A stretch of DNA of 64,000 nucleotides from Mesomycoplasma ovipneumoniae (GCA_009756935.1 VZDP01000005.1:1-64000), one strand, 5' to 3'; counted from the first letter of the stretch, positions 19,203-29,667 are shown. Notes: generated from the letters alone by a model not told the origin. Translations and numbers: made by a program.

Positions 19203-20409
19203 CAACAAAGTGATCTTTAGTAAAACCCGAATCTTTATTTAAATTATTATTTGGATCAATTCACCATCTATTTCCCACTATCAAATTTGCTGTATCTCTT
19301 GTTTTTTCAGCCAGATTTTTCATAACTCATCAATAATATGAATAAAAATCAATAGGGGACTTTAACTTTTCCTCCATATTTTTACGGTCATCTTCATTTT
19401 CATTCATTTTAGCTTTTACTGAACTAGGTAGCAAATTATCAATAACAATTTGAGTTAATTTTGATTGCATTGTCAAATTTGAAACGGCTCAAAATCAAGC
19501 TGCAGTTTCTGGAATTGCTTGTTCACTAATAACAAAATAAGATTCTAAGTCTTTGTTGTGAAAATTAAAAAATCATGCAGGATGAATTCCCGTGTAATTT
19601 CTTAATTTTTTCTTATCTTTTACAACAGAAAGTCTTAAAGTCTTTATACCTGCTATTGCTTTAATTCTAGACTTACTTTTTCCTTTTGTCAATTTATCTA
19701 AATCAACTTCAATTGAGTCAGTACCTCTTGAAGTAATAGGGCTATCATCATCCTTGTGGACAGGATGGGCAGGCCGATTATTATTCCATCATCTTCCAAC
19801 ATCACTAACAATATTCGGAAAAAAGACCGAAGCAGCAATACCAATAACCGAACCAACGATAGCAGCTCCAACAGCATATCAAAATAATGCACCAAGACCA
19901 GCAGCAGGAGCAGCAACTGCTGCTGCTGGTGCCACAGTTTTTTCAACCCGAGTTTTATTTTGAAGCTGTCTAAAGTCAAAAACATGCCCTTCAAATTTTA
20001 GCTTTGGCACACCTTCTTCAAAATAGAGTTCAGCTTTTTTGTTAACTAATTCAAGTGAAGAACTATTTAAAATTACCTGACCATCTTTATTAATTTGAAT
20101 TTCAATATCATTTAAATTAGGAGAGTCTGAATTAGTACTTGTTTTGTTTAGGCGTGTTTGGTTATTCTTAATATTTGCATTAATAACAAGCGAATTTTGT
20201 TGGTTTTTGGCTGAAACAATTTGAACTAGATCATCAAAATTTACCGGTTTTTTTGAATTTGATAAATCTATATCACGAGTTTCAAGTTTAAAATCTGAAT
20301 AGCTTTTTGTATTTTGAAAGTGTCAAAGTGGACCAAAAACACTTAGTGTAAGTGAAGTGACAGCGAGAATATTGGTGATAAACTTAAAAAACTTTAACTT
20401 TTTCTTCAT
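19195..20409 (-). pseudogene. Gene A2, truncated by repeat DNA
   Basis: The first 404 codons of an A1 paralogue: same N-terminus (KFFKFITN..., VFGPLWHFQNTKSYSDFKLE), same C-terminal domain up to DSGFTKDHFVV, then Cys and stop contributed by the repeat. The second hydrophobic stretch (about 153-190) differs from A1, starting Ala/Pro/Val-rich. The start has AAGGAAAA before the ATG. The -10 of A1 (TATAAT) corresponds here to TAGAAT, so the promoter may also be weakened. The missing 3' part persists at 18881-19075. Confidence 0.8.
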
Positions 20410-20567
20410 GTTTTTTCCTTTTTTAAATGAAAGTTTTTAGTATTAAAATTCTAACATATACTAAAAACTTTTTAGGAAAAATACCTAAAAAATTGTTTTT
20501 TAAAAGAATAAGTTATTATGTTAATCAATCGCTAAAAATAAATTACACTAGAATTCAGGCATATTTT

Positions 20568-20781
20568 CCTGAGTTTCCAATTTGATGGCAAAAATTCACT
20601 TTTTAGTGAATATAAATATGCAAAAATACCCGTAAATCCGTGTTTTTGACGCTAAAATCTTAATTTTTATTATTTTAAAATTAACCTTTTGCAAAAAAAA
20701 AAAAAAAATGCTTGGTCTAAAATAAAATTATGTTATAATAAACCTCACTAAGAATAATTAATAAATTTTGATATTGAATTA
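20568..20781 (+). repeat. R2 unit, poly(A)16 and R1 promoter segment
   Basis: Plus-strand order: CTGAGTTTCCAATTTGATGG, TTCACTTTTTAGTGAA hairpin, CCCGTAAATCCGTG hairpin (one arm mutated), TTAACCTTTTGC, A16 (20693-20708), TTGGTC, then TATAAT at 20734-20739 and the first 40 nt of the R1 transcript. The similarity to R1 stops at 20781, where 5S rRNA sequence begins. Confidence 0.75.
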
Positions 20782-20848
20782 TTCCGAACTCAGTAGTTAA
20801 GCCTTTTTACGCCGACGATACTAGAAATAGGAAAATAGGGAGTTACTG
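20782..20848 (+). rRNA. 3' fragment of 5S ribosomal RNA
   Basis: ATTCCGAACTCAGTAGTTAAG, then ACGCCGACGATACT, GAAAATAGGGAGTTACTG and a T-run match the 3' half of bacterial 5S rRNA (loop C/helix III, helices IV-V and the 3' strand of helix I). The 5' half, including the other strand of helix I, is missing and replaced by the R1 promoter segment, so this cannot fold as 5S rRNA. A functional copy must be elsewhere in the genome. Confidence 0.75.
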
Positions 20849-20949
20849 TTTTTTTATTTTCTTAAAAAAATAAAAAAAGTGTAAAAATAACAAAAAATAG
20901 TTAAAATAAGTGAAAAAACGGCTAAAAATAGCCAAAAAAGAGTTAAATT

Positions 20950-21804
20950 ATGACTTTCAGTCAACAAGCAAAACTTGAAATTTTAGCAAATCGACTAACT
21001 CGACCAAAATTTAATTCCTTAGTTAAAGGTTTAATTTTTTCTTCATCACTAGATGATGATCCAAACTTTTTTATATTAAGAATTAACAAAAATGAAATTA
21101 ATTCTCGATTAATTGAAGTTTTTCGAAAATTTCAATTGTTTTTTTCAGAAACTAGAAAAAACAAAAATTGAATCTGTATTGAGAAAAAATTAATTAAAAT
21201 TGATAAAACACCTGAGAACATTCAATATTTTTTTGCCGGACTTTTCATAGGCGGAGGTTCGATTTCACCACTGGGGTCAAAGTCTTACCACCTTGAAATT
21301 TCATTTTTAGATAAATCAAAATGTGAAAAAGTTTTAAATATTTTGCGCCAGAATCAATTGGAATTCACTTTTAAGCAAATTTTTTATCAGAATCGCTTAA
21401 AAATTTACTTAAAAAAAGTTAACGAAATAATTTATTTTTTAATGGCCATCGGCGCACTTGAACAAGCCTCAAAACTAGAGATTTTGAGAATTGAACGTGA
21501 TCACTATCTTAACGCTAACCGAATCACAAATTTTGACATAAAAAATGCCAAAAAAATAAGCGAATCATCGACAAACTTTATTAAAAAATGAAATTTAATT
21601 AAAAAATACAATCTAACATCGGAATTCAGCGACCAAGAATTAATTTTCTTTGAGATCCGGCAAAAAAATCCTGAATTAAGTTTACAAGAAATTTGCAAAA
21701 TTCTAAAAAAAGAGTATAATATTATTAGAACAAAAGCAGGCCTAAACTATTGGCTTGTCAAGTCTAATAAAATTTTAGAAAAAGGAGTGAAAAATGCTCA
21801 ATAG
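20950..21804 (+). CDS. whiA: WhiA-type DNA-binding protein
   Basis: A 284-residue protein with a LAGLIDADG-like fold N-terminally (FFAGLFIGGGSISPLGSKSYHLEISF) and a C-terminal helix-turn-helix region (ELSLQEICKILKKEYNIIRTKAGLNYWL). WhiA is conserved in Gram-positives and mycoplasmas and acts as a transcription factor or chromosome-linked cell-division factor; its role in mycoplasmas is not established. Translation through TGA at 21172, 21589 and elsewhere is needed. Its stop overlaps the next gene by 11 nt, so the two are coupled. Confidence 0.88.
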
Positions 21805-22591
21805 AATTATTTTTGACCGCAAAGACTGACGTGCTTATAGCCGTGCAGACGAAGCTACAAAAAAACTAACAAATAAATTGTTGTCTTTTTCCATTATGTG
21901 ATTAGGTGTCGCAATTTTACTTGTTGGCTTAATTACATTTGCGATTTTATCAATAGACTCATTATTTGCAATTTATTTAAGATTAGTTAGAACTATTACA
22001 TCAAGAACTACAGGGATTTTACTATTTTTTGTTTTACTTTTAGGAGTAAATTTTGGGGTGTCATATTATATAAATAAATGAGCATTAGCCGATAACCCGC
22101 CAACAATCGTTCTTGTTTTACTCTTTTTTGTTTTTGTAATGGCTAATTCTATCCTTCTTCCGTTAATTTTCGCTGTTCAAATAGCCTTAGGACAAGGTAG
22201 CTATATAATGATAGCAGTTGGTGGTGCTGGTGGTTTAATGGCCTTAATTGGAATTTTAGGTTATTTCCAAGTTATCAATTTTGGTAGATTATTACCTTTA
22301 ATTTTCATTGGTCTTTTTATTGAATTAATTCTTTTAATTGTTTCCTATTTTGTTTTTTCTTCATTTGTAGACACTTTATACTCATTTGTTGGTATTACAG
22401 TTACATTAGGAATGATCGGATATGAGTTTTGAAGTATCAGAAATCAATCATCAATAATTTTAGGCAATTACAATAGTCATACAGAAATTAAACGCGTTTT
22501 CTTAAGATTAGCAATCTGAAATGCACTTAGTTTATATATTTCTTTCCTTCGTTTAGTATTACACATATTAAGACTTTTGAATAGACGTTAA
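21794..22591 (+). CDS. BAX inhibitor-1/YccA-like membrane protein
   Basis: A 265-residue protein with about seven transmembrane helices and little soluble sequence, consistent with the Bax1-I (BI-1/YccA) family, whose members are pH-sensitive calcium leak channels or modulators of membrane proteases. The central SILLPLIFAV, GAGGLMALIGILGYF and C-terminal SIRN.SSIILG...RLAIWNALSLYISFLRLV segments resemble mycoplasma members (the last with the conserved LYLDFINLF-like helix). AAAGGAG lies just upstream of the ATG inside whiA. Confidence 0.7.
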
Positions 22592-22636
22592 AATATATAA
22601 TTTAGCCTCTATTTTCAAATATTTTTTAAGGATTTT

Positions 22637-23194
22637 ATGCAAAAAAAAGTAATTTTAGTTGATATTGAGATTGAGAAAGGGTCAAACATCAAATACGAAA
22701 TAGACCCCAAAACTAAAAAATTAGTTGTTGATAGAATTCTTCGTGGTGATTTTGTTTATCCAGCTAACTATGGAAGCATTCCTGAGACACTAGATTGAGA
22801 TGGCGATCCATTAGATGTTTTAGTTTACTCTAGTCAAAAATTTTTACCTGGATCACAACTAAATGCTAGAATTTTAGGCGCCCTTGAAATGATAGATGAC
22901 GGCGAGATAGATACAAAATTAATTGCAGTTCATCATGATGACTATCGTTTAGATCATATTAATTCAATGGACGGTCTACCTCAGGAGTGATTAGATTCAA
23001 TTCATTATTTTTTTAGCAATTATAAAAATTGAAAACGCCCCGGAATTACAAAAGTCTCAAAATTTATCTCTCTTGATGAGGCAATTAAAGAATTTGAAAC
23101 TTGCACTAAACTTTATGAAGATTTTCACCATTATTCAAAAGAAGATTTTCTTAAAACAATGCAAGAAAAATTCCCGGAAAAATATCAAAAATAA
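22637..23194 (+). CDS. ppa: Inorganic pyrophosphatase (family I)
   Basis: A 185-residue soluble enzyme hydrolysing PPi to phosphate, pulling biosynthetic reactions forward. The family I signature [11 protein letters not shown] carries the metal-binding Asp residues; [12 protein letters not shown] and [11 protein letters not shown] are also typical. AAGGA precedes the ATG. It is separated from the next gene by a strong terminator. Confidence 0.95.
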
Positions 23195-23198
23195 CCCA

Positions 23199-23238
23199 AA
23201 CACATTTTTTTGTTAGTATACAAAAAAATGTGTTTTTT
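23199..23238 (+). terminator. Terminator of ppa
   Basis: Perfect AACACATTTTTTTGT/ACAAAAAAATGTGTT stem followed by Ts, just after the ppa stop. Confidence 0.88.
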
Positions 23239-23243
23239 TATGA

Positions 23244-23249
23244 TATAAT
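23244..23249 (+). promoter_or_regulatory. -10 box of the BMP lipoprotein gene
   Basis: TATAAT in TATGATATAAT, 43 nt before the ATG. Confidence 0.6.
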
Positions 23250-23291
23250 AAAAAAATAACAAAAAACATTATTAAAATTTTAGAGGAGAAT

Positions 23292-24638
23292 ATGAAAACT
23301 AAGTGAAACAAGTTTTTAAAACTAGGTTTAGTTATGCCAATTTCTGTAATTGGAGTTATTGCTAGTTGCGGTAATGGTAACTCAAATGATGGTGCAAAAC
23401 AAACTCCTGAATCACCAAGCAACCCAGGTTCAGGCCAAACACAAACAATTACCGATGTTTCCAAGATTTCTAATTTAGTTTCATCCCGTAAAGATGAAAT
23501 AAGCGCAGCAAAAGCAGATCCTTCCAAACATTTTGCAATGAATATGGCAATTGTAACAGCTGATGGAACTGTTACTGACAAGTCTTTTAATCAGTCAAGT
23601 TGAGAAGCGATTCAACAAATGGCTGCAATAACAGGCGGAGAAATCACTTCGATTGATAGTAGTACTGATAGTTTATCACAAAAATATAATTCCTTAATTA
23701 ACACAAATAAAAATATTTGAGTTCTTTCTGGATTTCAACATAATGAAGCTTTAGAATCTTGACTTGCTATTCCAGAAAATAAACAATCATTTACTGCTAA
23801 AAAAATAATTGTTATTGGAATTGACTTACCTGGTTTGGATGATGTAATTCCGCAAGGTCAATACATCCGTTTAAATTATAAATCTGAAGAAGCAGCATAT
23901 ATTGCAGGTTATGCAAATGCAGCGTTTTTAGCCGCTAAATACCCAAATAATGCAGCCAGACGTTCTGCAATAACTGTAGGTGGTGGTGCTTTTGCCGCTG
24001 TTACTGACTTTATTGCTGGATATTTGGCCGGAATTAAAGCATATAATGCCGCAAATCCTACCAAAAAAACTAAAATTACCGCTAATACAATCAAATTAGA
24101 TACAAATTTTGCTGTCAATGCAACAAGTAAACAAACACTTGAAGGTTTAGCGGCAAGTGGTTCTCCTTCAACGTTGCTAGCAGTGGCCGGTCCACTAACA
24201 GGTGTTTTTGCAGATATTGCCGCAGGAGATCATGATCGTTTTTTAATAGGGGTTGATACTGATCAGTCACTTGTTTATACAAATGCAACAAGAAGATTTT
24301 TCACATCAATTTTGAAAAATTTAGGATATTCACTTTTTTCAGTTCTTGCCGATCTATACACTAAAAAAACAAATTCAAAATATTTAGGCGGATTTGTTCA
24401 ATCTCAAAAAAATGCATTTGTAAAACTTGGATATAAGGATAAATTTGTCGACATTGCCGATTCAACCCTACCAGATTCAGATAAAACTTTAGCCAATAAA
24501 GCAATCGAAGATGCAAAAAAACATTTTGACGAAAAAACAGCAAACTCAACCGATGTTCGTAAAACACTAAATATTCCAGAAATGGACACTGATCAACAAG
24601 CTCGAATTAATGCGCTTGTTTCTGAAATTAATAAGTAA
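23292..24638 (+). CDS. BMP-family substrate-binding lipoprotein (nucleoside uptake)
   Basis: A 448-residue lipoprotein with signal peptide and lipobox IASC (Cys26), a Gly/Ser/Pro linker, then a type-1 periplasmic-binding fold of the BMP/Med family: MNMAIVTADGTVTDKSFNQSSWEAIQQ is the family's opening strand-loop, with AYIAGYANAAFLA and FLIGVDTDQS further on. Relatives include the P48/MALP-404 lipoproteins of other mycoplasmas. It lies next to its cognate ABC ATPase and two permeases, which points to nucleoside import, an essential need of cells lacking de novo synthesis. AGAGGAG precedes the ATG. Confidence 0.9.
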
Positions 24639-24660
24639 TTTCAGTCCTTTTTCAAGATAA

Positions 24661-24694
24661 GAAAAAATCCAGGCTATTTTGTCTGGATTTTTTA
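24661..24694 (+). terminator. Terminator between the lipoprotein and ABC genes
   Basis: AAAAATCCAG/CTGGATTTTTT hairpin with T-run. It would give more lipoprotein than transporter mRNA if partly read through. Confidence 0.85.
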
Positions 24695-24719
24695 ATTTTT
24701 TTTGCTAAAATTTAATTAA

Positions 24720-26246
24720 ATGGACAGAGAAGAAAATGTAATTGAGTTTATTGGCGTTTCAAAAAAATTTGGCAACTTTTTTGCTAATAAAAATATTAGC
24801 TTTAAAGTTAAAAAAAACACAATCCATGCACTAATAGGGGAAAATGGTGCCGGAAAATCAACACTTATGTCCACTCTTTTTGGAATTTATACACCAGATG
24901 AGGGACAAATAAAAGTAAACGGAAAACAATCTTTTATTGACAATCCTAATCGTGCAAGCGACTTGGGAATAGGAATGGTTCATCAACATTTTAAACTAGT
25001 TGATGCTTATACTAATTTTGAAAACATTATTTTAGGTCAGGAATTTACGCACCGAGGTGTTCTAAATCGACAATCTGCCCGTGAAAAAATAAAAAAAATA
25101 CAGCAAATTTACAATATTGAATTTGATTTAGACCAAAAAACTGGCGATGCTTCTGTTGTTGTAAAACAGAAAATTGAAATTATAAAAATTTTATATCGCG
25201 ATTCAGATATCTTAATTTTTGACGAGCCAACAGCAATTCTATCGCCACAAGAAATTGATTCCTTTTTAGATATTTTAAGATTTTTTATTAAAACCGGTAA
25301 AACAATAATTTTTATATCACATAAATTATCCGAAGTTAAACAAGTTGCAAATTCTGCGACCGTTTTGCGTCATGGAGAAGTCGTTGCTAATTTTGAAAAT
25401 CTTGAAAACATCAGTATTTCCGAGATGACTTCGGCAATGGTTGGTAAAAAAGTTGTTAGCTCAAAAAATTTACTCAAAAAAGATTTCACTCAAGTTGGGC
25501 TAAAAGTCGAAAATCTTAGCGCTTCTTTTGATAAAAAAATCGAAAATTTAAACTTTGAAATTCACAAAGGTGAAATTTTTGCAATTGCAGGCATTGAAGG
25601 CAACGGTCAACTTGAGGTCGAACTTGCAATTTCAGGTCTAATTCATTCAACAGGTAAAATTTTGGTTTATAACCAAAACAACGAACCTATAAACTTAGAA
25701 AATTCAAGTGTTGCTTCTCGTTTTGGTTTAATTTCTTATGTTCCTAGTGACCGTCATAAATACGGAATAGTTTTAGATCTGCCAAATTTAGATAATTCAA
25801 TAATAAGAAACATGAGAAATGAAAAATATGTTTCAAAAAAATACATTAAAACTCAAAAAGTTCAAGAATTATACGATAAAATTGTTGAACTTTTTGATGT
25901 AAGAGGTGATAAAACTGGCCAAAAAAATTCCCGACTTTTATCTGGAGGAAATCAGCAAAAATTTGTTCTGGGCCGCGAAATTTTAACTGATCACGAAGTA
26001 CTTTTGATAGTTCAGCCAACTCGCGGACTTGATATAGGTGCAATAAATTTAGTTCATCAAAAAATTCTTGAAGAAAAAAGCAAAAATAAAACTATTTTAC
26101 TCATTTCATACGAGCTTGATGAAGTTTTGGCCCTAGCAGATACAATTTGTGTTATCAATAAAGGACAAATTTCTAAAAAATATTTTGCAAACGAAATTGA
26201 CCGTTATAAAATAGGTAGACTAATGGCAGGTTTAAATCATGATTAA
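24720..26246 (+). CDS. Nucleoside/sugar-type ABC transporter, duplicated ATPase
   Basis: A 508-residue protein with two fused ATPase domains, as in YufO/RbsA. The first has an intact Walker A GENGAGKST (40-48), a switch segment IGMVHQHFKLVD and Walker B ILIFDEPTA. The second has a degenerate P-loop (IAGIEGNGQLE) and the signature LSGGNQQKFVLGRE near residue 400, normal for this subfamily. No clear ribosome binding site is seen; a TAAAAT at 24706-24711 only 9 nt upstream suggests leaderless mRNA. The stop overlaps the next gene's ATG by 8 nt. Confidence 0.93.
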   Translation: MDREENVIEFIGVSKKFGNFFANKNISFKVKKNTIHALIGENGAGKSTLMSTLFGIYTPDEGQIKVNGKQSFIDNPNRASDLGIGMVHQHFKLVDAYTNFENIILGQEFTHRGVLNRQSAREKIKKIQQIYNIEFDLDQKTGDASVVVKQKIEIIKILYRDSDILIFDEPTAILSPQEIDSFLDILRFFIKTGKTIIFISHKLSEVKQVANSATVLRHGEVVANFENLENISISEMTSAMVGKKVVSSKNLLKKDFTQVGLKVENLSASFDKKIENLNFEIHKGEIFAIAGIEGNGQLEVELAISGLIHSTGKILVYNQNNEPINLENSSVASRFGLISYVPSDRHKYGIVLDLPNLDNSIIRNMRNEKYVSKKYIKTQKVQELYDKIVELFDVRGDKTGQKNSRLLSGGNQQKFVLGREILTDHEVLLIVQPTRGLDIGAINLVHQKILEEKSKNKTILLISYELDEVLALADTICVINKGQISKKYFANEIDRYKIGRLMAGLNHD

Positions 26247-27957
26247 GAAAAAAATTAATTTTTCTATTTTTTCTAATTTTTTCTTTAAAAAATTAGAAAA
26301 AAACACCTCTAAAAGCTTATCTGAAAAGATTTTGTCTACTTTTTGGGCAATTTTCTTTGGAATTTTAGTCTCTTTTATTTTTATCTGATCATTTGGGTAC
26401 AATCCGCTAAAAGTTTATTATACTATTGTTTTTAAGATCGCTTTTGCCTGAAATGAAGTTAGAAATTTGCTATTAATTACATCAATTTTCATTTTTGCTA
26501 GTATTGCAATTGCAATTCCTTTTAAATCGGGGTTATTTAATATCGGTCTTCCGGCGCAAATGATGATTTCAGGGATAGTTTCCTTGATGATTGTTTTAAA
26601 TTTGACATCAATTAATATTTATGCTCGGTTATTAATAGCCGCACTTTTAGGTATTTTAACAAGCGGAATTCTGGGCGCACTAGTTGGTATTCTTAAATCT
26701 TATTTGAAAATAAACGAAGTTATTTCAACAATTTTATTAAATTGAATAATTTTTTATATTGGTAAATTTTTCCTTACATCAACAAGTCTTGACATCGGAT
26801 TTAAAACTACAACACTAACTTCACAAACTATAAACGAGACGGCATTTTTAACATCAATATTTTTAACCCGCAATTTTTCAATAATAATGCTATTTTTATC
26901 ATTATTATTTGCATTTTTAATTTGGTTTGTTTTGCAAAAAACTTCAATTGGCCTTTCAATAAAAATTATTGGTCAAAATAAAGATGCTGCAAATTATGCC
27001 GGAATTAACAACAAAAAAACTACTATAGCCGTGATGACTTTTTCAGGAATTGTCGGCGGGATTGCCGGTTTTGCCTGGTATGTTTTTTACAGACGATCCT
27101 TTACAATTCAGGCCGGAATGCCGCGAGAAGGTTTTGATGCTATTTTATTAGCACTTCTAGCTTTTAATTCACCTTTTGGAATAATTCCAATATCATTTTT
27201 TTACTCAGTTCTTCTAATTGGAACAAATGCACTCGAGGCCCATTCAATTGCTTTAAATCAACAGACAACACAAATTATTATTGGAATTATAGTGTATTTA
27301 TCTGCTATATCCGTTATTTTCATTCATTTTAAGCCACTAAAATGAATGATGAATGTTTGGTGCTTATCTAGAACAGGCCGATTTTTCAGTGCTAAAAATG
27401 CAAAAAATATAAACATTAAGCCAACAACTCCTGTTCACAGTAATTTAAGTTTATTGTTCATAAAACCTGAAAAAAAGGAAAAAATTAGGAATTTGCAAAC
27501 AGAAATTACTAATTTTGAAAACATTAAAGCAGAACTTTTAACTTTATTTTTAGACCAAAAAGTTAATATTTTTTGAATTTACCGAAAAATTCAAAAAATA
27601 AATATTAAACTTTTCTTATTAAAAAGAGCGTACTTAAAAATTAAGAATCATGACAATACTGCAATTTGAAAGCAAAAAAAGAAAGAATTAAAAAACAAAT
27701 CTGGACTAGATTCGGCACTTAAATCGAAAAACGTTGAGGAAAAATTAGCCTTTTTTGAGCAAATTAACCAAAAAAGACGTAAATTAAATATCGAACTAAA
27801 TGAGTTAGGTTACTTTGATGCTAAAAATAATTTTAATGCTTTTTGACAGCAAATTATTGAACATCACCTTCAGTTTCGTAGTCTCAAATCTGAAATCATT
27901 GAAAAATTTAAAGCAGACCAAAAAACTAAAAAACCTTTAAAAACGGAGGAAAAATAA
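26239..27957 (+). CDS. ABC transporter permease (YufP-like) with coiled-coil tail
   Basis: A 572-residue protein. Residues 1-370 are a multi-span permease of the branched-chain/nucleoside class with NIGLPAQMMISG and the EAA-like NKDAANYAGINNKKT segment. After FKPLKW (about residue 372) follows some 200 residues of highly charged, Lys/Glu/Gln-rich, coiled-coil-like sequence (KKEKIRNLQTEITNFENIKAEL and similar), which ordinary permeases of this family lack. The tail should be cytoplasmic and might bind the ATPase, a regulator or the cytoskeleton. It is in frame through several TGA codons and its stop overlaps the next ATG (TAATG). Confidence 0.9.
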
Positions 27958-28868
27958 TGACCTGAGAAACAGTTATTCCAATTTTAGCGCTTTTCTTTGT
28001 CTTTTTCTCAATAATAACAACCGGATCGATAGCAGGACTCTATAGTGAAAAAGCTGGGGTTGTAAACATTGCAATCAACGGAGTTATGATTATTGGGGCG
28101 ACAGTTTATGGTCTTTTTTCAATTCTTTTTGATGTTTCCAACATGGCGATGCAACTGATTTTAATCCCACTTGCAGCGCTTTTTTCAGGATTATTTTTGC
28201 TACTGCATGGATTTTTAACGATAAAACTGAAAGGAAACCATATTATTTCAGGCGTAGCGCTTAACATTTTAGCCCCAGCAATTGCATTTGCACTGCTTAA
28301 AATTTATGGAAACAGTAGCCGCTTTGAGTCTCCAGTAAATGAACTTGCCTTTGGTTCACATCGAACATTTTTGAACATTTTTTCACTAAAATTACTAATT
28401 GTAACAGCCCTAATTTTTGTAACTTGGTTTGTTTTTTCCAAAACAAAATTTGGACTTAGATTTTCAGCTGTTGGTGAAAATCCGCACGCTGTTGCTGCTG
28501 CCGGAATTAATGTCAATAGAATGAAGTGACTTGGAGTTTTTCTTTCAGGTTTAATTGCCGGAATTGCAGGTGCTTTTTATTTCCAGTATTTAGGCTCTTC
28601 TTTTACTGGCGACGTTCAGGGACTAGGATTTTTATCACTAACAATTTTAATAATGGGCCGTTGGAAAATAATTTTAATTGTAATTTATGGCTTAATTTTC
28701 TCATTTTTATACACAATTTCAATTAGTCTGGCTGGAAATTTTGGTGACTTTTTAGCAATTATTGAAGCTGCACCATATTTAGTTACAATTTTAATTTTAG
28801 GTCTTACTTCAAGAAAAGATTTAGCACCAAAAGCACTTGGAATACCTTATGATAAATCTTTAAAATAA
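27957..28868 (+). CDS. ABC transporter permease (YufQ-like)
   Basis: A 303-residue permease with about eight membrane spans. AGLYSEKAGVVNIAINGVM near the N-terminus and GENPHAVAAAGINVNRMKW are hallmarks of the second permease of BMP-linked nucleoside transporters. It forms the heterodimeric membrane channel with the upstream permease, powered by the ATPase at 24720. It overlaps the previous stop by one base, so the three transporter genes form a tight operon. Confidence 0.93.
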
Positions 28869-28885
28869 AACTTAAAAATTTATAG

Positions 28886-28891
28886 TATAAT
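28886..28891 (+). promoter_or_regulatory. Probable -10 box of tdk
   Basis: TATAAT (ATAGTATAAT) 60 nt upstream of the tdk ATG. Confidence 0.55.
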
Positions 28892-28951
28892 TCTAAATCC
28901 TTATCAAAAATTAAAAACAGCATTCATGAAAAAATATTTTAAGGTTTTATT

Positions 28952-29506
28952 ATGTACAAAAAATTTTTCGAAGGTATTATTGAAGTTATTACCGGTCCAA
29001 TGTTTTCAGGCAAATCTGATGAACTAATTAAAAGAATAAAAATTCTAACTTATGCAAATATTAAGATTTTAGTAATAAAACCTTTAATTGACAATCGTTT
29101 TTCTGACTGCGAAATTGTTTCGCGCTCAGGTTTGAGAATCCCAACTTTTAGTGCTAAGACAACTCAAGAAATAAAAGATCTATTTGCAAAAGAAAAATAT
29201 GGGGCAATTGCAATTGACGAGATTCAATTTTTTAGCGAGGATATTATTCCCTTTTTGGATAAAATTGCAAACAAAGGAATTCGGGTGATTGTCAGCGGTC
29301 TTGACCAGGATTTTCGTCGTAAACCCTTTGGTGTTTTGCCAAATTTAATGGCAATTGCCGAAAATGTGACAAAATTACAAGCAGTTTGTACAATTTGCAA
29401 ACGCGCTGCAACCACAACAGCCCGCCTTGTTAAGTCAGAAAAGCAAAACTTAATTGGTGATAGCGCCGAATACGAGGCGCGTTGTCGTGCCTGTCATAAC
29501 TTGTAA
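28952..29506 (+). CDS. tdk: Thymidine kinase
   Basis: A 184-residue type II thymidine kinase phosphorylating thymidine to dTMP, the salvage step that follows nucleoside import by the upstream ABC system. P-loop GPMFSGKS at 15-22, Walker B-like AIDEIQFF, the lasso region with a CTICKR...ARCRACH zinc-binding cysteine set, and SGLDQDFRRKPFG are present. The stop runs into an A16 tract (29505-29520). Confidence 0.95.
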   Translation: MYKKFFEGIIEVITGPMFSGKSDELIKRIKILTYANIKILVIKPLIDNRFSDCEIVSRSGLRIPTFSAKTTQEIKDLFAKEKYGAIAIDEIQFFSEDIIPFLDKIANKGIRVIVSGLDQDFRRKPFGVLPNLMAIAENVTKLQAVCTICKRAATTTARLVKSEKQNLIGDSAEYEARCRACHNL

Positions 29507-29570
29507 AAAAAAAAAAAAAATATTTTTTCTACTATTTCAAATTTTTGTGGTAAAATTACTATTTGCAAGC

Positions 29571-29644
29571 GCAAGTGTAGTTTAATGGTAGAACTTCAGC
29601 CTTCCAAGCTGACTGTGAGGGTTCGATTCCCTTCACTTGCTCCA
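29571..29644 (+). tRNA. tRNA-Gly(UCC)
   Basis: Cloverleaf of 74 nt: acceptor GCAAGTG/CACTTGC, anticodon stem TCAGC/GCTGA with loop CTTCCAA (anticodon TCC), TPsiC arm GAGGGTTCGATTCCCTT, and an encoded CCA end. A TAAAAT at 29551 may be its -10. As the only plausible tRNA here it reads GGN glycine codons, probably by wobble. Confidence 0.95.
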
Positions 29645-29667
29645 TATCAGGTTGTCCAAATTCTCAC

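Noticed and set aside
10979..20409. A-B pairs as the mycoplasma immunoglobulin-binding/protease (MIB-MIP) system
   Set aside because: The paired layout and multiple copies are similar, but I see no DUF31-type serine protease motif and B has no signal or anchor.
23213..23581. 122-codon minus-strand frame opposite the BMP lipoprotein start
   Set aside because: It lies antisense to the lipoprotein signal region and a terminator and has no family features.
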